This document shows positions 9,219 through 18,003 of a stretch of DNA of 64,000 nt, in pieces. Below the pieces are notes generated by a model. It had not been told where the DNA came from, did not search any database, and worked only from the letters and a program-made list of their open reading frames with translations. This DNA is from Caryophanales bacterium (GTDB lineage Bacteria > Bacillota_I > Bacilli_A > RF39 > UBA660): the NCBI GenBank assembly GCA_016282155.1, contig JAEEJY010000030.1, forward strand, positions 1 through 64,000, written 5' to 3'. The position numbers and the translations under genes were made by a program. Within the stretch, counting starts at the first letter, position 1; every line of letters starts with the position of its first letter.

Positions 9219-9761
9219 ATGGATGAAATTTTAATGGAAACAGAAATGGGTATGGAAGGTGCAATTGAAACACTAGATAAAAGACTTACTAATATTAGAG
9301 CAGGTAGAGCAAATCCATCAATCTTAGATGGTGTTATGGTAAGTTATTATGGAGTAGATACTCCTTTGAAACAACTTGCAACTATCTCTATACCTGAAGC
9401 TAGACAATTATCTATTAAACCATTTGATAGAAGTACTATCGGTACTATTGAAAAAGCTATTTTCGAAGCTAATATTGGATTAACACCAAATAATAATGGT
9501 GAAACTATTATTTTAAATATTCCAGCTTTAACAGAAGATACTAGACGTGATTATGTAAAACAAGCTAAACAAATTTGCGAAGAAGCAAAAGTTGCTTTAC
9601 GTAATGTAAGACAAGATGCCATGAATAGTATTAAGAAAAGTGAAGAAACAGAAGATGCTAAAAAAGGTTTAGAAGCTGATGTTCAAGATTTAATTAATAA
9701 ATATAATAAAATAGTAGAAGATAAATTCAAGGTAAAAGAAAGTGAATTAATGACTGTATAA
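9219..9761 (+). CDS. frr: ribosome recycling factor
   Basis: 180 aa, close to the usual 185. With EF-G it splits the post-termination ribosome. Family motifs are clear: LTNIRAGRANPSILDGVMVSYYG (residues about 23-45), the ARQLSIKPFD and IGTIEKAI segments, LNIPALTEDTRR, and a helical C-terminus with VRNVRQD-like LRNVRQDAM. In most bacteria frr follows pyrH (rpsB-tsf-pyrH-frr); here it stands alone between dnaE and a SanA-like gene with its own promoter and terminator. Confidence 0.97.
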   Translation: MDEILMETEMGMEGAIETLDKRLTNIRAGRANPSILDGVMVSYYGVDTPLKQLATISIPEARQLSIKPFDRSTIGTIEKAIFEANIGLTPNNNGETIILNIPALTEDTRRDYVKQAKQICEEAKVALRNVRQDAMNSIKKSEETEDAKKGLEADVQDLINKYNKIVEDKFKVKESELMTV

Positions 9762-9786
9762 AGTTCTTAATGAACTTTTTTTCTTT
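9761..9786 (+). terminator. frr terminator
   Basis: AAGTTC / GAACTT with a TTAAT loop, then a T tract. Confidence 0.8.
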
Positions 9787-9833
9787 TAATTAATGCTTAT
9801 ATAAGATATAATATTAATATGGAGGTAGTAGTT

Positions 9834-10508
9834 ATGAAAAAGATATTTAAAAGATTAATAATTCTAGCTCTTGTTATGGTAATAGCTCTAGGTATATTTG
9901 TCTTTGTAATTAATTATAAAGTTGTTAAATATGCCCGTCGATATATGTTAAGTGAAAACGCTGTTGATAAATATAATTATGATGCAGCTGTTGTTCTAGG
10001 AGCAAGTGTTAAGAAGGATAAAACTCCTAGCTTAATGCTTCAAGATCGTCTTGATAAAGCTGTAGTTTTATATACAAACGGTGTAGTTAAGAAAGTAATA
10101 ATGACAGGAGATCATATTGATGATTACTATAATGAAGTTAATCCTATGAAAGACTATGCTGTAGTTAAAGGAATAGATAGTAATAATGTATTCTTAGATC
10201 ATTATGGTATTAGTACTTATGATAGTATGTATCGTATGAAAGAAGTTTTTAGTACAGAAAAACCTTTAATCATTACCCAAGATTATCATTTATATAGAGC
10301 AATCTATATCGCTCGTAAATTAGGTATGGATGCTTACGGTATTAGTTCTAATGAAAGAGAATATACTATGCAATTTTATTATGACTTTAGAGAATTGCTT
10401 GCAAGGGTAAAAGATTATTTTAAAGTAATGAAGAAACCTACAAGTAAATATACAAGTAGTAAAATATCTTTAGCTACTGATGGTGATTTAACAAATGAAA
10501 AAGAATAA
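9834..10508 (+). CDS. SanA/YdcF-like DUF218 envelope protein
   Basis: 224 aa. One N-terminal membrane helix (about 8-27) is followed by a DUF218 domain: AAVVLGASVKKD, RLDKAVVLYTNG, KKVIMTGD, ITQDYHLYRA. SanA of Gram-negatives affects envelope permeability; the biochemical activity of the family is poorly known. ATG 9834 is chosen because GGAGG (9821-9825) lies 8 bases upstream. An earlier ATG at 9819 overlaps that ribosome site and is rejected. The C-terminus (KISLATDGDLTNEKE) is charged. The stop lies in a bidirectional terminator shared with the convergent gene. Confidence 0.87.
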   Translation: MKKIFKRLIILALVMVIALGIFVFVINYKVVKYARRYMLSENAVDKYNYDAAVVLGASVKKDKTPSLMLQDRLDKAVVLYTNGVVKKVIMTGDHIDDYYNEVNPMKDYAVVKGIDSNNVFLDHYGISTYDSMYRMKEVFSTEKPLIITQDYHLYRAIYIARKLGMDAYGISSNEREYTMQFYYDFRELLARVKDYFKVMKKPTSKYTSSKISLATDGDLTNEKE

Positions 10509-10528
10509 CTGATTAGTTATTCTTTTTT
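10503..10528. terminator. bidirectional terminator
   Basis: GAATAACT / AGTTATTC stem flanked by A and T runs, between convergent genes. Confidence 0.8.
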
Positions 10529-10815
10529 ATTGGTCGTATAATCTTTTCTTTTTCTTTTATTAATTCCGTATATTTAGCTACTATTTCTTCAACTTCATAA
10601 CTAGGTCTAATAGCGTTCTCTGCAAAATCTAAAGTTTCTTCTAAAGAATCAAAATAATAAGTTAAAGCAATCGTTGGGAAATCTTGATAAACAAGCATAC
10701 GATATACTACTTTATCTTTAGTAGGTAATATATCGATATGTAAGGCAAACTTCGCATATGATAGAAGTATAGCGTTATCTTTAACATAAAAATTGTTAGA
10801 TTTTATTGTTCCCAT
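10513..10815 (-). CDS. small hypothetical protein
   Basis: 100 aa, no recognised domain. It looks soluble and mixed alpha/beta, with a long helical C-terminal part (SLEETLDFAENAIRPSYEVEEIVAKY). An AGGTGATAAG ribosome site typical of this genome precedes the ATG, and the gene has its own space between convergent sanA-like and divergent ffh. This supports a real gene; the function is unknown. Confidence 0.7.
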   Translation of the reverse strand: MGTIKSNNFYVKDNAILLSYAKFALHIDILPTKDKVVYRMLVYQDFPTIALTYYFDSLEETLDFAENAIRPSYEVEEIVAKYTELIKEKEKIIRPIKKNN

Positions 10816-10864
10816 CTTATCACCTAAATATATTATATATTATCTTTTTTTTATTAGCAATTTT

Positions 10865-10873
10865 TGGTATAAT
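10865..10873 (+). promoter_or_regulatory. extended -10 promoter of ffh
   Basis: TG-G-TATAAT, 16 bases before the ATG at 10889; the ribosome site GAGGTGATATT lies between. Confidence 0.55.
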
Positions 10874-10888
10874 TAAAGAGGTGATATT

Positions 10889-12196
10889 ATGTTTGAAAGC
10901 TTAGGAGACAGATTACAAAAAGCCGTAGATAAAATTAAAGGATATGGAAAAATTACAGAAGATAATATATCTGAAGTAGTAAGAGAAATCCGCCTAGCTT
11001 TATTAGAAGCTGATGTTAATTATGTAGTAGTAAAAGAATTTATAAATAGTGTTAAAGAAAAAGCTTTAGGTAGTGAAGTAGCTAAATCTTTAAAACCAGG
11101 CGAAGCTTTTGTTAAAATACTTAAAGATGAATTAGTAGATTTATTAGGTAAGGAAAAAGCTGATTTAAATATAAATGGTAATCCAGCTACCTTAATGATG
11201 GTTGGTTTACAAGGTAGTGGTAAAACTACCACAGCCGGCAAATTATCATTATTACTTCGTAAGAAGTATAATAAGAAACCGCTTTTAGTAGCATGTGATG
11301 TTTATCGTCCAGCCGCTATTGACCAATTAAAAGAGTTAGGAAGACAACTTAATATTCCTGTTTATGACGAGGGATTAGGTGATCCTATCCAGATAGCGAA
11401 GAATGGTCTTAAGTACGCTAAAGAGAATAATTATAATTATGTAATTATTGATACAGCCGGTCGTTTACATATTGATGAAGACTTAATGAATGAACTTAAG
11501 AATATTAATAATGAAATTAAACCACAAGAAATCTTACTTGTTGTTGATTCAATGACAGGACAAGATGCAATTAATGTAATCACAGGATTTAATGAAGCAC
11601 TTCCATTAACCGGAGCTGTTTTAACTAAATTAGATGGTGATACAAGAGGTGGAGCTGCTCTTTCAATAAGACATTTAACAAATATACCAATTAAGTTTAT
11701 TGGTGTATCTGAACATATGGATGGACTTGAAGAATTCTATCCTGAACGTATGGCAACACGTATTCTTGGTATGGGAGATATCATGAGTATGATTGAAAAA
11801 GCGGAAGCTGCTATTGATAAAGATGAGGCTATGAATACAGCTAAACGTTTAGAATCAGGTAAATTTGATTTAGAAGATTTCCTAACCCAAATGAAACAAA
11901 TTAAGAAATTAGGACCTCTAGAAAACCTAATTAAGTTAATTCCTGGAGCTAAGAAAATGGGACTTAATGATGTAAAAGTTAATCCTAAAGATTTAGCACA
12001 TGTTGAAGCTATTATCTTATCAATGACTAAAGAAGAAAGAAGAAATCCAGATATCTTAAAAGCAAGTCGTAAAATACGTATTGCGAAAGGTTCTGGTCGT
12101 AGTGTTGAAGAAGTAAATAGATTATTAAAACAATTTGAAGAAATGAAAAAAATGATGAAATTATTAAAGAATGGTAATATGAAATTTCCATTCTAA
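10889..12196 (+). CDS. ffh: signal recognition particle GTPase Ffh
   Basis: 435 aa. Binds SRP RNA and signal sequences of nascent membrane and secreted proteins and docks with FtsY. An N-terminal four-helix bundle (1-85) is followed by the G domain with GLQGSGKTTTAGK, DVYRPAAIDQL, DTAGR and TKLDGD. The C-terminal M domain contains the SRP RNA-binding helix-turn-helix (RIAKGSGRSVEEVNRLLKQF, about 392-411) and a methionine-rich tail (MKKMMKLL). In Bacillus ylxM precedes ffh; here ylxM sits behind ftsY at 34.7 kb instead. Two small genes follow with short gaps. Confidence 0.98.
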   Translation: MFESLGDRLQKAVDKIKGYGKITEDNISEVVREIRLALLEADVNYVVVKEFINSVKEKALGSEVAKSLKPGEAFVKILKDELVDLLGKEKADLNINGNPATLMMVGLQGSGKTTTAGKLSLLLRKKYNKKPLLVACDVYRPAAIDQLKELGRQLNIPVYDEGLGDPIQIAKNGLKYAKENNYNYVIIDTAGRLHIDEDLMNELKNINNEIKPQEILLVVDSMTGQDAINVITGFNEALPLTGAVLTKLDGDTRGGAALSIRHLTNIPIKFIGVSEHMDGLEEFYPERMATRILGMGDIMSMIEKAEAAIDKDEAMNTAKRLESGKFDLEDFLTQMKQIKKLGPLENLIKLIPGAKKMGLNDVKVNPKDLAHVEAIILSMTKEERRNPDILKASRKIRIAKGSGRSVEEVNRLLKQFEEMKKMMKLLKNGNMKFPF

Positions 12197-12205
12197 AGGA
12201 GAAAT

Positions 12206-13168
12206 ATGGAAAGTATTAATGTAATATGTTCAATAATAATATTTTTATATTTAATATTAATTAATTTAATTAATGAGTATAAAATAGCTGTTCGTAAAAA
12301 AGAAAAGCATATTGTTGATATAAATAATTTTCCACAAACAATAAATATTTATTGCTGTGATTTATTATCATCAACAAAACTTTTCTGGATAACATTACTT
12401 GAACTAATTGATATGAAATACTACTCAGTAAAAGAACTTGATAATGATATTATTATTAAAATAAGCAGAAAAAAAAGAGATGAAGATTTATTAGAATATC
12501 AAAAAGAAGTCTTAAAATATGTTGATAAAATATTAGAAGATGAAAAAGAAATTTCTATTGAGAAATTAGAAGAATATACTTTGGGAGATTATAAGTTTAA
12601 TTATATTGTAAGTTTATATACAACGGGCATTCGAACTTATATTAAAGAACACATAGGTAGTCTAGATCGTATTCATAATTATATTTTGCCAATAATTATA
12701 AGTTTTATCTATTCTAATCAAGTATTATACTTCTTATCAACAGAAATAAATGTTGTGGGACGAATTTTAATATCATTACCATTTACTTACATAACAGTAG
12801 TTCTTGCAGATTTATTTAAGAATAAATATCATAAATTAAATAATAAAAAGTATTTTATATTATTTATTGTTTCATTATTACTTTCACTTTTAACTTCTAA
12901 TATATGGAATCAAGAGACAAATAATAATTATATTATTTTCCATATATTAATGGGTGTATTTACATATATGTATCCACTTTTAATAATAATTAATATAAAT
13001 ATTATTAAAAATAATTATGCATATCATAATAAAATTCAAAAATCTATAATTACTCAAATGGATGATGATGATATTAATAAGAATTATGTTTATCGTAAAT
13101 TATTAAAAAAGGATGTTGATAAGCATAATACTCTTATTGATAAATATTTTAAAATATTGGGTATATAG
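12206..13168 (+). CDS. polytopic membrane protein of unknown function
   Basis: 320 aa. One N-terminal membrane helix (about 3-22), a cytosolic region to about 150 with mixed charge, then four predicted membrane helices (about 155-180, 185-207, 217-236, 243-270) and a charged C-terminal tail. The cytosolic part (LSSTKLFWITLLELIDMKYY...) is weakly reminiscent of the winged-helix-like C-terminal region of DUF2207 proteins; this is a guess. It starts 9 bases after ffh and is followed 8 bases later by a prepilin gene, so it is likely in the ffh operon. Confidence 0.7.
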   Translation: MESINVICSIIIFLYLILINLINEYKIAVRKKEKHIVDINNFPQTINIYCCDLLSSTKLFWITLLELIDMKYYSVKELDNDIIIKISRKKRDEDLLEYQKEVLKYVDKILEDEKEISIEKLEEYTLGDYKFNYIVSLYTTGIRTYIKEHIGSLDRIHNYILPIIISFIYSNQVLYFLSTEINVVGRILISLPFTYITVVLADLFKNKYHKLNNKKYFILFIVSLLLSLLTSNIWNQETNNNYIIFHILMGVFTYMYPLLIIININIIKNNYAYHNKIQKSIITQMDDDDINKNYVYRKLLKKDVDKHNTLIDKYFKILGI

Positions 13169-13176
13169 GAGGATAT

Positions 13177-13575
13177 ATGAAAAAGGGATTTACATTAGTA
13201 GAATTAATGGCTGTTATTATAATTCTTGGAATAATAGCCCTAATATTAGTACCTAAAATAGGTGATATTATTGAGGATAGTACAATAGGATCTGATGAAA
13301 AAGCAGCAACTATGTATGTTAAGAATATTGAGAATGAATTAGCGGCTAAAAAAGCTAATAAAGAAAATGTTAATTATAATGGTACTTATACTCTTAAACA
13401 AGTAAAAAGAATAATTAAACCAGATTCAAGAATCACAGATGCTTCTATTGAATTTGAAGATAATGAAATAGTAAGTGCAGTTTTCTGCGTTGAAGATAGA
13501 GTAATTATCTATGATGGAAATAATTCAAAATATAATAAAGATAGATTATGTAGTAGAATAAATTCACCAGACTAA
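13177..13575 (+). CDS. type IV prepilin-like (pseudopilin) protein
   Basis: 132 aa. The N-terminus MKKGFTLVELMAVIIILGIIALILVPKI is a textbook prepilin signal: short basic leader, cleavage after G4, Phe5 to be methylated, Glu9, then the hydrophobic assembly helix. Its first half should be processed by a prepilin peptidase (PilD/ComC), and the mature part (about 105-115 residues) would form a small globular head with two cysteines (SAVFCVED, DRLCSRI). It resembles ComGC in size but is not obviously ComGC. No assembly ATPase, platform protein or peptidase is in the window, so it is an orphan here. An AGGAGG ribosome site precedes the ATG. Confidence 0.85.
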   Translation: MKKGFTLVELMAVIIILGIIALILVPKIGDIIEDSTIGSDEKAATMYVKNIENELAAKKANKENVNYNGTYTLKQVKRIIKPDSRITDASIEFEDNEIVSAVFCVEDRVIIYDGNNSKYNKDRLCSRINSPD

Positions 13576-13605
13576 AAAAGATAAGTTCAATGAACTTATC
13601 TTTTT
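13575..13605. terminator. bidirectional terminator
   Basis: Long perfect inverted repeat (AAAAAGATAAGTTCA / TGAACTTATCTTTTT) between convergent genes. Confidence 0.9.
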
Positions 13606-14588
13606 ACTATTAAATCTTCCTTTGCGTACATTTTAGTATATAGGGCTTCTTTTTGTAACTTGGTTTTACTTTTTTTAGAAGCATCATATCGTGTGAATTC
13701 TCTAATTCCTTTAATAAATGGTATATTTCTATAACATTCAACAGAATATCCCATGTTAGTTAATTTAGTAAATATTTCTTTATCTACTTCATCAAATTTA
13801 TCAGTACCATTATAAATGTAATAATGAATTTTACCATTATCATATAAATAGAAACATTTTATTGATATAACAGATCCATCTAATAATGTTTTACTAAATT
13901 TAGCACTTTCTATTTTATGATAATCGGTTCCTAAACAATTAAAGAAAACATGTTTTAAATAAGATGAACCATCAAAGAAATTTCTATTCTTTAAATCAAT
14001 ATGTTTAATTATATATTGCATCTTTTCAGCTAAGGAAGGGATATCCATAACTATATGTTTTAATTTAAGCATTTCATTATAGAATTTTTCTCTTTCCTCA
14101 GTATAACCTAATTTAGTATCAATATCTTCAATTAATTGATCAAATTTATTATCAATATCTAAATCTTCGTCATCCCCAACAGTATTAAGTAGGGAGAAGC
14201 ATCCTGGTTTATCACTTCTTTTAATACGTGATAAGTCCATATCACGATCCCCAGTCGCATCGGTATAAATAACATATTTATCTGTATGAACATTAACCCA
14301 AGCATGGGAAAATATATCATCAACTTTTATTTCATTTTTAATACCAACATAGTTTAATAAATCACTATAAATATGGGACCAGTTTTGACAATTAACGAAT
14401 GTATCGTCTAAATTAGTTATATCAATTTTACGATTGAATTTTTTCTTGTATGCTTCTTCGTTTGTATTAGATATTAAAGAAGTATCAAAGAATACTAATC
14501 TTCCAAGTTCTACATAGATAAAACGAGCTTTTTCTAAGTCTGTTAAATTAGCTGGCATTTTATTAATTATAAGTTCTATTAAGTTCAT
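13596..14588 (-). CDS. transglutaminase-like (papain-fold) cysteine protein
   Basis: 330 aa, no signal peptide. A likely catalytic triad of the transglutaminase/papain-like fold can be read: Cys67 in VNCQNWSHIYSDLLN, His95 in SHAWVNV and Asp110 in YTDATGDRD. The pattern Cys helix, LLNYVGI, HAWV, then (Y/T)DAT is typical of microbial transglutaminase-like domains, which usually act as proteases or amidases. The C-terminal 180 residues have no recognised domain. The ribosome site is GAGGTGATAAA. It is divergent from dacA. The substrate is unknown; the protein appears cytosolic. Confidence 0.7.
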   Translation of the reverse strand: MNLIELIINKMPANLTDLEKARFIYVELGRLVFFDTSLISNTNEEAYKKKFNRKIDITNLDDTFVNCQNWSHIYSDLLNYVGIKNEIKVDDIFSHAWVNVHTDKYVIYTDATGDRDMDLSRIKRSDKPGCFSLLNTVGDDEDLDIDNKFDQLIEDIDTKLGYTEEREKFYNEMLKLKHIVMDIPSLAEKMQYIIKHIDLKNRNFFDGSSYLKHVFFNCLGTDYHKIESAKFSKTLLDGSVISIKCFYLYDNGKIHYYIYNGTDKFDEVDKEIFTKLTNMGYSVECYRNIPFIKGIREFTRYDASKKSKTKLQKEALYTKMYAKEDLIVKR

Positions 14589-14629
14589 TTTATCACCTCA
14601 AAAAAATTATATCATAAAGGGGATATTTA

Positions 14630-14638
14630 TGCTATAAT
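14630..14638 (+). promoter_or_regulatory. extended -10 promoter of dacA
   Basis: TG-C-TATAAT, 15 bases before the ATG. Confidence 0.5.
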
Positions 14639-14653
14639 TGGAATGGTGATAAT

Positions 14654-15862
14654 ATGAAAAAGATATTAGTAACAGCATTAGTTTTTTTTAGTTTAATTCC
14701 TAGTGTTAAAGGACTTGAAATAAAAAGTGAACATGCTGTTTTATATAATTTAAATGACAATACAGTGGTTTTTGAAAAGAATAGTGATAGTGATACTGCA
14801 ATAGCGAGTTTAACTAAAATAATGACTACTATAGTAGCTATAGAGAACATTAAAGATTATAATGAAAAAGTTACAATTACTAGTGAAATGTTAAAAGGTC
14901 TTAAAGAAGCAAATGCTTGGCAAACAGGATTCTATGTAGGTCAAAAATTAACTTATGATGATTTATTATATGCAACATTCTTAGATAGTGGTGCCGATGC
15001 TGCTAGGGGACTTGCTTTCTCTCTTGCTGGTAGTGAAGAAGGATTTGTTAAATTAATGAATGCTAAAGCTAAAGAATTAGGTTTAGAAAAGACAACATTT
15101 ACTAATCCGGTTGGACTTGATTCTAAAACAGGACAAAACGCAACTGTTAAAGAGACAGCAGAAACTTTAATATATGCTTTAAAGAATGAAAAATTTAAAG
15201 AAATATTTTATAGTGATAGTTATACTTTAAGTACTAAAAAGGTAGTAAGATCTTCGATGCGTAGTAATGCTAAATCTAATAACCAAGATATATCTTATAT
15301 CTTAGGAGGTAAGACCGGTTATACCGATAATGCTGAAAGATGTTTAGCATCTGTTGCGAAAGATGAAACTAATAACATAACTTATTTATTAGTAACAACA
15401 AATGCTCCATCATATAAGAAATATTATTATACAATTGAAGATGCTAGAAATATTTATACTTATTATTTTGAAAATTATAAATATCATAATTTAGTTGATA
15501 CTAATGATATTTTAGTTACTTTAAAAACTAAATACGCTAAAGAGTTAGAAGTTAGTATTAAAGCTAAAAAAGATTATCCATTATATTATGAAAATACTTT
15601 TGATAAAGAAAAAGTAAAACTTACTTATGAAGGAACAGAAGAATTAGTAGCGCCTCTTAAAAAGGGAACTAAACTAGGTACTGTTAAAGTAAGTTATCTA
15701 GATAAAGAATATGAAACTATTGATATTATCTTAGATAGTGATTTAAAATTCTCTTTATGGGTATTTATTAAAACTAATATTGGTTATATTTTAACAGGTA
15801 TCTTATTTATTATAGGATTAATATTTATCTTAAAAAGAAGAAAAAGAGCAAAAAGAAAATAA
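14654..15862 (+). CDS. dacA: D-alanyl-D-alanine carboxypeptidase (PBP5/DacA, S11 family)
   Basis: 402 aa. Removes the terminal D-Ala from peptidoglycan stem peptides outside the membrane. An N-terminal signal peptide (about 1-20) is followed by the catalytic motifs SLTK (S52, K55), SGA (112-114, where SGN is usual) and KTG (220-222). A beta-rich C-terminal domain and a final membrane helix (about 375-393) with a RKRRKRAKRK-type anchor follow. The Asn to Ala change in the second motif is unusual. The gene is convergent with two VanY-type enzymes that act on the same bond, so this stretch is a wall-trimming cluster. Confidence 0.94.
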   Translation: MKKILVTALVFFSLIPSVKGLEIKSEHAVLYNLNDNTVVFEKNSDSDTAIASLTKIMTTIVAIENIKDYNEKVTITSEMLKGLKEANAWQTGFYVGQKLTYDDLLYATFLDSGADAARGLAFSLAGSEEGFVKLMNAKAKELGLEKTTFTNPVGLDSKTGQNATVKETAETLIYALKNEKFKEIFYSDSYTLSTKKVVRSSMRSNAKSNNQDISYILGGKTGYTDNAERCLASVAKDETNNITYLLVTTNAPSYKKYYYTIEDARNIYTYYFENYKYHNLVDTNDILVTLKTKYAKELEVSIKAKKDYPLYYENTFDKEKVKLTYEGTEELVAPLKKGTKLGTVKVSYLDKEYETIDIILDSDLKFSLWVFIKTNIGYILTGILFIIGLIFILKRRKRAKRK

Positions 15863-15882
15863 CTCGTAAGAGTTATTTTTTT
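15857..15882. terminator. bidirectional terminator
   Basis: AAATAACTC / GAGTTATTT with a GTAA loop, T tract on both strands. Confidence 0.85.
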
Positions 15883-16964
15883 AATACATAATAAGTAAAG
15901 TATTCTTCGTATGTAATGTTTTCATCATGAACTATTTTAGCGGCTTCTTTACCAATATAACGGTAATGCCATGATTCATACATATAACCAGTTATATATT
16001 CTTCTCCTTTAGGATATCTTAAGATAAAGCCATATTTATAAGCATTATCTTGTAACCATTTAAATTCTTTAGTTTGACCAAAATCGGAATTACTTAAACC
16101 TGTTGTAGTCTTAGTGGCAAAGTCAATTGCTAGAGCAGTTTGGTGTTCTGAATATCCAGCTCTTGCTGAATATGTGTCAGCTTTTTCTTTACCATCTTTT
16201 TTTACATAATTATTATAAATACTTGATTGAGTATTATATGATCTATATGGTGATTGAACTAAAATATTTAAATTTTCCTTTTTAGCTGCATTATACATTT
16301 CAATATAAGCTGCATATACTTCTTTATCTAAATATCCTCCATATCCTGGTTTTAAATAAGTACTAGCAACACTTACAATATTACTAGGTACATAAGTACC
16401 AATATTATAGTGTTTATTACAAATCATTTGGTATCCATAACTAGTATCAGTTTTTTCAACGTTTGTATAGAAATCATAATCAATATTACTATTAACTCTT
16501 TTAATGATTTCTTTTACTTCTAAATCTTGATGATCTTCTTGATAAGCTAAATATCTATCTAATCTTGTTTTTAAATAATATTTACTATTAATAAATTCTA
16601 TTAAGTTAGGACTATAATCATATTCAGTATAATCATTATTTACTAAGTATACTAAATCTTTACTAGTAACATCTTTATTATCTTTTTTATAAGATTTATA
16701 TTTATCTAAATTACTAAATTTAAATTCATCAACATTTATTAATTCAATTAATAAATTATCTTTTTTATTGTTTAAAGCGTATTTTGTTATCTCTTCATCT
16801 TTAATAATCTTATCAATAACTTTGGAAGAATATCCTTTCATTTTTAAACGAACAGACTCTTTTCCAAAATAATTTAAAGCTAGGGTACATCCTACAATAA
16901 GAACTAAGATTATTGTGATAAGAGTAAATATTGCGACTTTGTTAATTCTTACTTTTCTTTTCAT
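15873..16964 (-). CDS. VanY-type D,D-carboxypeptidase (M15B), paralogue 1
   Basis: 363 aa. Zinc peptidase that trims D-Ala from stem peptides. One N-terminal membrane helix (about 9-30) places it outside. The catalytic domain (about 200-355) shows SPYRSYNTQ, YSEHQTALAID (zinc His and Asp) and ESWHYRYIG (catalytic Glu, zinc His). The region between membrane and enzyme contains two copies of a helical module (NLLIELINVDEF..LDKYKSYKKDN and NLIEFINSKYYLK..LDRYLAYQEDH); the neighbouring paralogue has one. It lies 1 base downstream of that paralogue, so they form an operon. Such genes are normal wall-recycling enzymes; no vancomycin-resistance genes are nearby. Confidence 0.93.
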   Translation of the reverse strand: MKRKVRINKVAIFTLITIILVLIVGCTLALNYFGKESVRLKMKGYSSKVIDKIIKDEEITKYALNNKKDNLLIELINVDEFKFSNLDKYKSYKKDNKDVTSKDLVYLVNNDYTEYDYSPNLIEFINSKYYLKTRLDRYLAYQEDHQDLEVKEIIKRVNSNIDYDFYTNVEKTDTSYGYQMICNKHYNIGTYVPSNIVSVASTYLKPGYGGYLDKEVYAAYIEMYNAAKKENLNILVQSPYRSYNTQSSIYNNYVKKDGKEKADTYSARAGYSEHQTALAIDFATKTTTGLSNSDFGQTKEFKWLQDNAYKYGFILRYPKGEEYITGYMYESWHYRYIGKEAAKIVHDENITYEEYFTYYVLKK

Positions 16965-16965
16965 T

Positions 16966-17901
16966 TTATCTCACATAATAGGCATAATATTCATCAAATG
17001 TAATGCCTTCCTTTTCTATTTGTTTTGCTACATCTACACCAACATAACGAAGGTGATATGGTTCAAATTTAAAACCAGTTAAGTATTCTTTATCTTTTGG
17101 ATATCTTAAAATAAATCCATAAGTACTAGCATTTTCTACTAACCACTTATAAGTTTCTGATTCAACAAATTCTTCGTTTGGTAGGGAAGTATGAACGTCT
17201 ATTGCTAGTCCTGTTTGATGCTCTGAAAATCCTGGACGAGCAGCATATTTATCTGCATAAGCAGAACCTTTTTGGTTTCTTGCGTTCATATGTGCATTTT
17301 CTTGGGCTTTATAAGTACGATATGTTGTATTAGCATAAATCTTTATACCTTGTCGCTTAGCTGCGGATACTAAAGATTTAAACGCATCATAGACATGGCT
17401 GCGAATCTTTTTATTACTAGTTGCGTATTTAACTTCCATATTAACTAAATCTTCCGGTTCATAATCTTCGGACAAATGATAAAATTTATTGACAAGAATT
17501 AAATCTCCTTTAGACATATCAACTTCTTTTTCGTTACTATAAAAATCTTTACCATTTGTTACATTTATAATAGCGATGACATCTGCATAATCTTTATCAG
17601 GATATTTAGTTTTATATTTAATATAACTATCTAGATTACTTTCAATATAGTATTTAGATTCTAATATATCAATAAGATAAGGATTATATTCTCTTGATAG
17701 AAGCACTTTAATAATATTATTATTTCCAATAACACGATTAATTTCTTTTTCATTGTATCCTTGTTGTTTAAGTAGGTAAGGATTACTATGAATATAATTA
17801 TTGTGTTTAATATAAAGAATAGTTGAAACAATAATTCCCACAATAACTAAGACTAAAATATAAAATCCTTTTTTTAAGTGTAATCTTCTCCTTCTTTTCA
17901 T
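16966..17901 (-). CDS. VanY-type D,D-carboxypeptidase (M15B), paralogue 2
   Basis: 311 aa from ATG 17901, chosen because TTAGGTG lies 6 bases upstream; ATG 17907 and GTG 17910 overlap the ribosome site. A basic N-terminus and one membrane helix (about 12-32) precede a helical stalk module (YLIDILESKYYIESNLDSYIKY) and the catalytic domain with FSEHQTGLAID and EPYHLRYVG zinc/catalytic residues. The first gene of a two-gene operon with paralogue 1, with its own promoter. The tandem duplication with different stalk lengths suggests reach to different wall depths; this is inference. Confidence 0.93.
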   Translation of the reverse strand: MKRRRRLHLKKGFYILVLVIVGIIVSTILYIKHNNYIHSNPYLLKQQGYNEKEINRVIGNNNIIKVLLSREYNPYLIDILESKYYIESNLDSYIKYKTKYPDKDYADVIAIINVTNGKDFYSNEKEVDMSKGDLILVNKFYHLSEDYEPEDLVNMEVKYATSNKKIRSHVYDAFKSLVSAAKRQGIKIYANTTYRTYKAQENAHMNARNQKGSAYADKYAARPGFSEHQTGLAIDVHTSLPNEEFVESETYKWLVENASTYGFILRYPKDKEYLTGFKFEPYHLRYVGVDVAKQIEKEGITFDEYYAYYVR

Positions 17902-17918
17902 TATCATCACCTAATATA

Positions 17919-17947
17919 ATTATACACTTTTAGGACTTTAAAAACAA
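17919..17947 (-). promoter_or_regulatory. promoter of the VanY pair
   Basis: On the minus strand: TTGTTT (17947-17942), 17-bp spacer, TATAAT (17924-17919). It overlaps nothing of the divergent priA promoter but leaves only a few bases between them. Confidence 0.7.
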
Positions 17948-17953
17948 CAACCA

Positions 17954-17982
17954 TTTACAAGAACAAATGTTTGTGATAAGAT
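17954..17982 (+). promoter_or_regulatory. promoter of priA
   Basis: TTTACA (17954-17959), 17-bp spacer, TAAGAT (17977-17982) with an extended TG. Confidence 0.7.
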
Positions 17983-18003
17983 GAATATAGAGGTAGTGAT
18001 AAT

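Noticed and set aside
15873-17901. Vancomycin-resistance (van) cluster
   Set aside because: Only VanY-type peptidases are present; no vanH, vanA/B, vanX or regulators nearby. These enzymes are common in wall recycling.
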